A DNA stretch of 64,000 nucleotides from Chitinophagaceae bacterium UBA2375 (GTDB taxonomy: Bacteria; Bacteroidota; Bacteroidia; Chitinophagales; Chitinophagaceae): NCBI GenBank assembly GCA_002343985.1, contig DDTB01000008.1:1-64000 (forward strand), written 5' to 3'. The position numbers and the translations under genes are program-made. How positions within the stretch are numbered: position 1 is the first letter of the stretch; every line of letters begins with the position of its first letter. The notes under the pieces are model-generated. The model was not told where the DNA came from. It saw only the letters and a program-made list of their open reading frames with translations, and searched no databases. Positions 58,338 through 64,000 of this stretch are shown piece by piece.

Positions 58338-60572
58338 TCAAGCCAGCTCGAAACGGTCGAGGTTCATCACTTTGTTCCAGGCAGCAATGAAGTCGCGCAC
58401 GAATTTCTCTTTGGCATCCTGGCAGGCATACACTTCCGCGATCGCCCTCAGTTCCGAATTAGAACCAAAAATCAGGTCAACCCTGGTGCCGGTCCACTTC
58501 ACGTTACCGGTCTTCCTGTCGCGGCCTTCAAAGAGGTCCTGAGCGTCGGACGTGGCTTTCCATTTGGTTCCAAAATCGAGCAGGTTCACAAAGAAATCGT
58601 TGCTCAGTTTACCCGGCGTCATGGTGAACACACCCAGGTTTGACTGGTCGAAGTTGGCGCCAAGGACCCTGAGTCCTCCAACCAGCACGGTCATTTCCGG
58701 CGCGGTTAAGGTCATCAATTGCGCCTTATCGATCAGCATCTCTTCCGCCACATACCGGCTATGACCCTTGGCATAGTTGCGGAACCCGTCGGCCAATGGC
58801 TCCAGTACCGCAAAGGATTCCACATCGGTTTGATCCTGTGATGCATCGGTGCGGCCGGGAGTGAATGGAACGCCGATGGTATAACCCGCATCCTTAGCCG
58901 CTTTTTCAATGGCAGCTACGCCAGCAAGCACAATCATATCGGCCAAGGATATTTTCCTGGACCCGTTGGCGCCATTGAAAGCAGATTGGATGCCTTCGAG
59001 CACAGTCAGCACTTTAGACAGGCGGGCCGGGTTATTGGCTTCCCAGTCTTTTTGCGGGGCCAGCCTGATGCGGGCACCGTTAGCGCCGCCGCGTTTATCG
59101 GATCCGCGGAATGTGGAAGCGGAGGCCCAAGCTGTACTCACCAGTTCCGGAATGCTCAAACCGGATGACAGGATCTTTGATTTCAGGTCGGCAACATCCG
59201 CGTCGTTTACCAGTTCGTGGTCAACCGCCGGGATCGGGTCTTGCCAGATCAGCACTTCTGCAGGCACTTCCTTGCCGAGGTAGCGGGCGCGCGGGCCCAT
59301 GTCGCGGTGGGTCAGTTTAAACCATGCGCGTGCAAAGGCATCGGCAAACTGGTCTGGGTTTTCGTAAAAACGCCTTGAAATTTTTTCGTATTCCGGATCG
59401 AATTTCAGGGAGAGGTCGGTGGTCAGCATCATGGGTGCATGCTTTTTGCCTGCCACGTGCGCGTCGGGGACGGTACCTGCACCGGCGCCATCTGTTGGCG
59501 TCCACTGCCAGGCACCCGCAGGGCTCTTGGTCAGTTCCCACTCGTATCCAAAAAGGTTTTCGAAATAGTTGTTGCTCCATTGTGTTGGCGTGGTTGTCCA
59601 GGCGCCTTCCAGACCACTGGAGATGGTATCTTCCGCGTTGCCTTTGCCAAAACTGTTGCTCCAACCCATGCCTTGTTCTTCGATGCCGGCTCCCGCGGGT
59701 TCTTTGCCTACATACTTGCCGGGGTCTGCAGCTCCGTGTGTTTTACCGAAAGTATGTCCGCCTGCAATCAGGGCCACGGTTTCTTCATCGTTCATGGCCA
59801 TGCGGGCGAAGGTGTCGCGGATATCCCTTGCGGCTGCAATGGGGTCGGGTTTGCCGTTCGGGCCTTCGGGGTTCACATAGATCAATCCCATCTGCACGGC
59901 GGCCAGTGGGTTTTCGAGGTCGCGCTCACCGCTGTAGCGTTTATCGCCCAGCCATTCTTTTTCAGAACCCCAGTACACATCTTCTTCGGGTTCCCAAACA
60001 TCTTCGCGGCCACCGGCGAAGCCAAAGGTTTTGAAGCCCATGGTTTCGAGGGCAACGTTTCCGGCCAGGATCATCAGGTCGGCCCAGGAAATTTTGTTGC
60101 CGTATTTCTGTTTGATCGGCCAGAGCAGCAGTCGGGCTTTGTCGAGGTTTACGTTATCGGGCCAACTGTTCAAAGGCGCGAAACGCTGTGTGCCGGTACC
60201 GGCGCCACCGCGGCCATCCTGTATGCGGTAAGTACCGGCGCTGTGCCATGCCATGCGGATCATGAACGGGCCGTAGTGACCGTAGTCGGCGGGCCACCAG
60301 TCCTGCGAATCCGTCATCAGGTCTGCGAGGTCTTTTTTCACCGCATCGAGGTCAAGGCTTTTGAATGCTTCGGCATAGTTAAAGCCCGGCTCCATCGGGT
60401 TCGATAAATTGGAGTGCTGGCGAAGGATATTCAGCTTGAGCTGGTTCGGCCACCAGTCGCGGTTACTGGTTCCACGGCCAGCAACAGGCAGTTTGGAAGC
60501 CCCGGAGAACGGGCATTTGCTCTCCCCGTTCACCTGGTAGGTGTTTGTGTTTTCTGCGGCTTGACTTTCCAT
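58338..60572 (-). CDS. katG: Catalase-peroxidase KatG
   Basis: KatG destroys hydrogen peroxide with a haem cofactor. The 744-residue protein has the distal residues R106, W109 and H110 in MIRMAWHSAGTYR. W109 is expected to cross-link with the Tyr of GLIYVNPEGPNG and a downstream Met. The proximal His lies in ALIAGGHTFGKTHGA. The C-terminal half is the usual non-haem duplicate domain. It is divergent from oxyR with an OxyR-type operator between them, so peroxide induction is likely. Confidence 0.97.
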   Translation of the reverse strand: MESQAAENTNTYQVNGESKCPFSGASKLPVAGRGTSNRDWWPNQLKLNILRQHSNLSNPMEPGFNYAEAFKSLDLDAVKKDLADLMTDSQDWWPADYGHYGPFMIRMAWHSAGTYRIQDGRGGAGTGTQRFAPLNSWPDNVNLDKARLLLWPIKQKYGNKISWADLMILAGNVALETMGFKTFGFAGGREDVWEPEEDVYWGSEKEWLGDKRYSGERDLENPLAAVQMGLIYVNPEGPNGKPDPIAAARDIRDTFARMAMNDEETVALIAGGHTFGKTHGAADPGKYVGKEPAGAGIEEQGMGWSNSFGKGNAEDTISSGLEGAWTTTPTQWSNNYFENLFGYEWELTKSPAGAWQWTPTDGAGAGTVPDAHVAGKKHAPMMLTTDLSLKFDPEYEKISRRFYENPDQFADAFARAWFKLTHRDMGPRARYLGKEVPAEVLIWQDPIPAVDHELVNDADVADLKSKILSSGLSIPELVSTAWASASTFRGSDKRGGANGARIRLAPQKDWEANNPARLSKVLTVLEGIQSAFNGANGSRKISLADMIVLAGVAAIEKAAKDAGYTIGVPFTPGRTDASQDQTDVESFAVLEPLADGFRNYAKGHSRYVAEEMLIDKAQLMTLTAPEMTVLVGGLRVLGANFDQSNLGVFTMTPGKLSNDFFVNLLDFGTKWKATSDAQDLFEGRDRKTGNVKWTGTRVDLIFGSNSELRAIAEVYACQDAKEKFVRDFIAAWNKVMNLDRFELA

Positions 60573-60676
60573 AAATTGTAGAATGAGTTTGGTTTAGAAA
60601 TGGGATAAGTTGATCCCTTGCTTGACAATTCCCTGTTTAATATGTACAAATTTCACCATAATAACCCATAAACAAA

Positions 60677-60712
60677 AATGATATTTTCTATCTTTACATA
60701 GATAAAATCTAT
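60677..60712. promoter_or_regulatory. OxyR-type operator between katG and oxyR
   Basis: ATAGATAAAATCTAT (60698-60712) matches the E. coli OxyR half-site ATAGntnnnanCTAT exactly. A weaker half-site, AATGATATTTTCTAT (60677-60691), lies 6 bp before it; 7 bp is usual. The strong half-site ends 8 bp before the oxyR ATG, so binding there could repress oxyR itself, while katG begins about 105 bp away. Confidence 0.65.
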
Positions 60713-60720
60713 CAAAAATC

Positions 60721-61668
60721 ATGAACCTGCAGCAACTGGAATATGTGCTGGCGTTGGCGGAACACCGGCATTTCGGTCGTGCCGCGGAAGCCTGTTTTGT
60801 GACGCAGCCCACGTTGAGTATGATGGTGGTGAAACTGGAGGAGGAATTGGGCTTGAGGTTGTTCGACCGGTCAAAAAAACCGGTGCAGCCCACCCGGGAG
60901 GGCGAGCTGGTGATTGCCCATGCGCGGGAGATACTGGCAGGCGCAGAATCCCTGCGGGCCTTAGCCGGGGAGATCAGGGGAGAAGTGAGGGGCGAATTGC
61001 ACCTGGGCATCATCCCTACCCTCGCACCATACCTCCTGCCCCTTTTCCTGCAGGCGTTTACAGAACAGCACCCGCATTTGAAAGTGTTTATCAAGGAGAT
61101 GGTAACCAGCGATATCCTGCAAAAGCTGAAAGACGGACAGCTCGACGTTGGCCTGCTGGCCACACCGTTGCATGAAGGTGGACTGGAAGAATTTCCCTTG
61201 TTTTACGAAGAGTTTTTCGCGTATTCCTCGGAGCCGGCACGCCCAGGTAAGAAAATGATCCTTCCGGCAGATATCCACCTGAACAAACTCTGGCTCCTCG
61301 AAGAAGGGCATTGCATGCGAAACCAGGTGTTCGATCTTTGTGAGTTGAAGAAAAAAGACCTGGAATCAGACCGGCTGCATTATGAAGCGGGCAGCATTGA
61401 AACCCTGATCAACCTGGTGGATAACAGTGCCGGGATCACCATTGTACCGTACTTAGCCACACTTTTATTGAAACCTGAACAGAAGAAAAAACTCCGCCCA
61501 TTTGCCGACCCCAAGCCGGTTCGGGAAGTGAGCCTGGTGGCAGTACAAGGGTTTCCCCGCAAAAAGTTGCTGAACAGCCTATTAAAGCAAATCAGCGCCA
61601 CGGTGCCCAGGGGCATGCGGAGCTTGACGAATAAGCGCATCACCCGGGCGGCCAGCCTCTCATATTAA
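60721..61668 (+). CDS. oxyR: Hydrogen peroxide sensor OxyR (LysR family)
   Basis: The 315-residue LysR-type regulator has an N-terminal winged HTH (LEYVLALAEHRHFGRAAEACFVTQPTLS) and a periplasmic-binding-like effector domain. The OxyR redox pair is visible as C198 and C207 in GHCMRNQVFDLC, the same spacing as C199/C208 in E. coli. That separates it from other LysR proteins. It is divergent from katG, its expected target. Confidence 0.92.
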   Translation: MNLQQLEYVLALAEHRHFGRAAEACFVTQPTLSMMVVKLEEELGLRLFDRSKKPVQPTREGELVIAHAREILAGAESLRALAGEIRGEVRGELHLGIIPTLAPYLLPLFLQAFTEQHPHLKVFIKEMVTSDILQKLKDGQLDVGLLATPLHEGGLEEFPLFYEEFFAYSSEPARPGKKMILPADIHLNKLWLLEEGHCMRNQVFDLCELKKKDLESDRLHYEAGSIETLINLVDNSAGITIVPYLATLLLKPEQKKKLRPFADPKPVREVSLVAVQGFPRKKLLNSLLKQISATVPRGMRSLTNKRITRAASLSY

Positions 61669-61695
61669 TATGGCCCACCGCCTGTCAAAATTTTC

Positions 61696-61725
61696 TTTGG
61701 AATCCCGATTTTTACTTTAATATTG
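61696..61725 (+). promoter_or_regulatory. Probable rho promoter
   Basis: TTTG (61696-61699) and TAATATTG (61718-61725, one mismatch to TAnnTTTG) are 18 bp apart. The implied leader is about 145 nt; long rho leaders are common and often used for autoregulation. Confidence 0.45.
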
Positions 61726-61876
61726 CAGCGGAAAAGGTTGGGAAGACAGTCCAATTTCAAGAGTCCCTCCACCCACACAACCCTTCCATCAGCAAAATTT
61801 CAACCACTTTTTTATCACTTATTATTGATCTGTCTGACGTGTATCAGCACCTCGTTTTAGACAAACGCACCCACCT

Positions 61877-63496
61877 ATGTACGACGTATCACAACTGAAC
61901 GATCTCCTCGTTCCCGAACTGCTGGATATTGCAGAGGAATTGGGAATTGCACAAGCTAAAAAACTGAATAAACAAGACCTCATCAATAGCATCCTCGAAA
62001 AGCAATCAGCTATGTCTCCAGAAAAAAAATCCGGCGAAGAAAAGCCAAAACGTAAACGCATCAACAAGAAAGACGCCGATGCGCCAGAAGCAGCAGCAGC
62101 CCCGGAAGAGGCCCCGAAAAAAGAAGCCGGCACAGGAACCCGCGGCCGGAAGCCGGACCCCAACCGTCCTGCAGCGCGTAAAGCGAAGCCCGAACCCGAG
62201 GAGGAGACGGAATTACAACCCATATCAGACGAAGAGTCTACCGTTCCGCCGGCCATCGCGCAAATGTTGCAGCAGGAAGATGTGCAGCAGCCGGAGATGG
62301 ATATCGCGGAACCTGTTGCGCCTGCCAGGGAACAACGCCCTTACGGGCACCGCAAGGAAAACCCGGTCTTTAACATCGAATTCGACGGCGTTGTGCTTGG
62401 CGAGGGTGTGTTGGAAATGATGCCCGATGGATATGGTTTCCTGCGCAGCAGCGATTATAATTATCTCTCCAGCCCGGATGATATCTATGTATCACCTTCA
62501 CAAATAAAACTGTTCGGACTTAAAACCGGCGATACCGTGTACGGGTCTGTTCGTCCGCCCAAAGAAGGCGAAAAATATTTCGCATTGCTGAAGGTGGAAA
62601 CCATCAATGGAAAAACGCCAGAGGAAGTGCGCGACCGTGTGCCATTTGATTACCTCACGCCATTGTTCCCATATGAGAAACTCGACCTGAGTACCCGTGC
62701 CGATAATTTCAGCACGCGGATCATGGATTTGTTTACGCCTATCGGTAAGGGCCAGCGCGGACTCATTGTAGCGCAGCCAAAGACCGGTAAAACGATGTTG
62801 CTGAAAGAAGTGGCCAATGCCATCGCCGAGAACCATCCCGAATGTTATTTAATGGTGGTGCTGGTGGATGAAAGGCCCGAGGAGGTTACCGATATGGAGC
62901 GCAGTGTGAAAGCGGAAGTCATTGCATCCACATTCGACGAGCCTGCAGAGAAACACGTAAAAGTATCTACCATCGCTTTGCAAAAAGCCAAGCGGCTGGT
63001 GGAATGCGGACACGATGTGGTGATCCTGCTCGACTCCATCACCCGCCTCGCGCGGGCGCACAATACGGTGGCGCCGTCATCCGGAAAGGTATTATCTGGA
63101 GGTGTGGAAGCCAACGCGATGCAGAAACCCAAGCAATTTTTTGGCGCGGCCCGTAAAATTGAAAACGGCGGTTCACTCACCATCCTCGCGACCGCACTGG
63201 TAGACACCGGCAGCAAGATGGATGAAGTGATCTTTGAAGAATTCAAAGGAACGGGTAATATGGAATTGCAGCTTGACCGCAAACTGGCGAACCGCCGCAT
63301 ATTCCCGGCCATTGATATTGTATCGTCCTCAACCCGCCGCGATGACCTCCTGCTCGATAAGGAAACCTTCCAGCGCATGTGGATCCTCCGCAAGCATATG
63401 GCAGATATGAACCCGGAAGAAGCGCTGAATACCCTGTTGAAAAATATGAAGGGTACCAGGGATAACGCCGAGTTCCTCGCGAGCATGAATGGTTAA
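61877..63496 (+). CDS. rho: Transcription termination factor Rho
   Basis: Rho is the hexameric RNA-dependent ATPase that ends transcription. The 539-residue protein begins with a Rho N domain (MYDVSQLNDLLVPELLDIAEEL). A charged, low-complexity insert of about 100 residues (about 50-150, rich in K, E, A and P) follows. The RNA-binding cold-shock-like domain has DGYGFLRSSDYNYLSSPDDIYVS. The ATPase core has Walker A AQPKTGKT near residue 300, VLVDERPEEVTDM and LLDSITRLARAHN. Inserts of this kind are usual in Bacteroidota. Confidence 0.97.
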   Translation: MYDVSQLNDLLVPELLDIAEELGIAQAKKLNKQDLINSILEKQSAMSPEKKSGEEKPKRKRINKKDADAPEAAAAPEEAPKKEAGTGTRGRKPDPNRPAARKAKPEPEEETELQPISDEESTVPPAIAQMLQQEDVQQPEMDIAEPVAPAREQRPYGHRKENPVFNIEFDGVVLGEGVLEMMPDGYGFLRSSDYNYLSSPDDIYVSPSQIKLFGLKTGDTVYGSVRPPKEGEKYFALLKVETINGKTPEEVRDRVPFDYLTPLFPYEKLDLSTRADNFSTRIMDLFTPIGKGQRGLIVAQPKTGKTMLLKEVANAIAENHPECYLMVVLVDERPEEVTDMERSVKAEVIASTFDEPAEKHVKVSTIALQKAKRLVECGHDVVILLDSITRLARAHNTVAPSSGKVLSGGVEANAMQKPKQFFGAARKIENGGSLTILATALVDTGSKMDEVIFEEFKGTGNMELQLDRKLANRRIFPAIDIVSSSTRRDDLLLDKETFQRMWILRKHMADMNPEEALNTLLKNMKGTRDNAEFLASMNG

Positions 63497-63528
63497 TTGG
63501 CCGCAGAAGCCAGTCTGAAGATGATCCA

Positions 63529-64000
63529 ATGAAACAAATCTTCGTTTATATAATAACGTTAGTGCTCTGCTGTATGGCGCTGTTGTCGACAGGGCAACCG
63601 GCAGGCCTGCAGGATATTACCGGAATCTGGAAGGGGGATTTTTATGTGGATTCAACTAAAAAAACCTATCCCTTTGAGTTATCCATTTCAGAAGATAACG
63701 GAAAGTATATTGGTTATTCCCGATTGAGTTTTGAAGAAAAAGGCACCAGGCATGTGGTCATACGGGACCACACAGTGGTTATGGAAGGCGACTCGTTTGT
63801 GATTGAAGATGTGAAGCAACTCGCGAAGGCGTCCACCATCAGCCAGCCAAAGGATGTCAGAAAGCGTATGGTCGTTACCGTTAGCCAGTCAGACTCAATA
63901 CTCAGCATGGCCGGTACCTGGAAAACAAACCGCACACGTTTTTACCTCGCCGCTACAGGCACGGTATCCCTCACCAAAGAAAAAGATTTCCGCAACAGCG
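63529..64000 (+). CDS. Secreted protein, cut by window end
   Basis: An open frame begins at the ATG at 63529 and runs through the last base, giving at least 157 residues. It has a signal peptide (KQIFVYIITLVLCCMALLSTGQ). The mature part begins LQDITGIWKGDFYVDS, and GIWKG and AGTWKTNRTRFY suggest a lipocalin-like small beta-barrel. The gene starts 33 bp after rho on the same strand. The C-terminus is unseen, so a sorting domain cannot be excluded. Confidence 0.7.
   Translation, partial: MKQIFVYIITLVLCCMALLSTGQPAGLQDITGIWKGDFYVDSTKKTYPFELSISEDNGKYIGYSRLSFEEKGTRHVVIRDHTVVMEGDSFVIEDVKQLAKASTISQPKDVRKRMVVTVSQSDSILSMAGTWKTNRTRFYLAATGTVSLTKEKDFRNS

Noticed and set aside
59439..60407. 322-codon plus-strand frame opposite katG
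   Set aside because: katG on the minus strand is complete with all active-site residues; the opposite frame is a codon-bias shadow.

Overview
The window looks like the chromosome of a member of the Bacteroidota, probably order Chitinophagales (family Chitinophagaceae). The evidence is type IX secretion (T9SS) sorting domains, a PorP/SprF protein paired with a giant adhesin, Bacteroidota-specific families (DUF2480, DUF2007, a DUF7009-like protein), promoters of the TTTG-N18-20-TAnnTTTG type, weak Shine-Dalgarno signals and use of TTG/GTG starts. No species is claimed.

Positions 1-6.1 kb look accessory. They hold a small membrane protein, a three-gene HipB/HipS/HipT-like toxin-antitoxin module behind three palindromic operators, a secreted protein and a propeller lipoprotein. 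This block lies against the 3' end of a tRNA-Phe gene (6107-6179, minus). The tRNA tail and its terminator are repeated in a tandem array of about 80 bp units, with a further remnant near 2.55 kb. Such a layout is expected where elements have repeatedly integrated into a tRNA gene. Short palindromes sit precisely inside several of the tRNA fragments.

From 6.4 kb on the content is mostly core. There is a zinc alcohol dehydrogenase, a lipoprotein, a four-gene molybdenum-enzyme operon (mobA, fdhD, a small DUF7009-like gene, an FdhF/YdeP-type oxidoreductase), a 336-bp direct repeat carrying a structured-RNA-like segment, recQ, the sugar genes kdsD and manC, and a PorP/SprF gene behind a 2803-residue T9SS adhesin with ten internal repeats. 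Next come a transglutaminase-like protein, methionine aminotransferase, kdsB, a T9SS type A protein, dnaN, recX, free methionine-R-sulfoxide reductase, a NuiA-like gene, ssb, a PIF1-type helicase, mnmG, ybeY, feoA, nadD, chrA and nadA.

The likely chromosome replication origin is the 620-bp gap between nadA and a PpiD/SurA-like foldase gene (about 46.44-46.93 kb). It has a perfect DnaA box, several near-matches and AT-rich stretches. Four parS-like ParB sites lie 4 kb away in the mnmG-ybeY gap. dnaN, ssb and mnmG nearby fit an origin-proximal location.

Right of the origin are the foldase gene, a run of surface-protein genes (YadA-head/S74, dockerin-like, T9SS type A), DUF2480, corA, a small membrane protein, asnS, a lipoprotein, katG diverging from oxyR with an OxyR-type operator between them, rho, and a secreted protein cut by the window end. 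No transposase, integrase, CRISPR array or rRNA was found.
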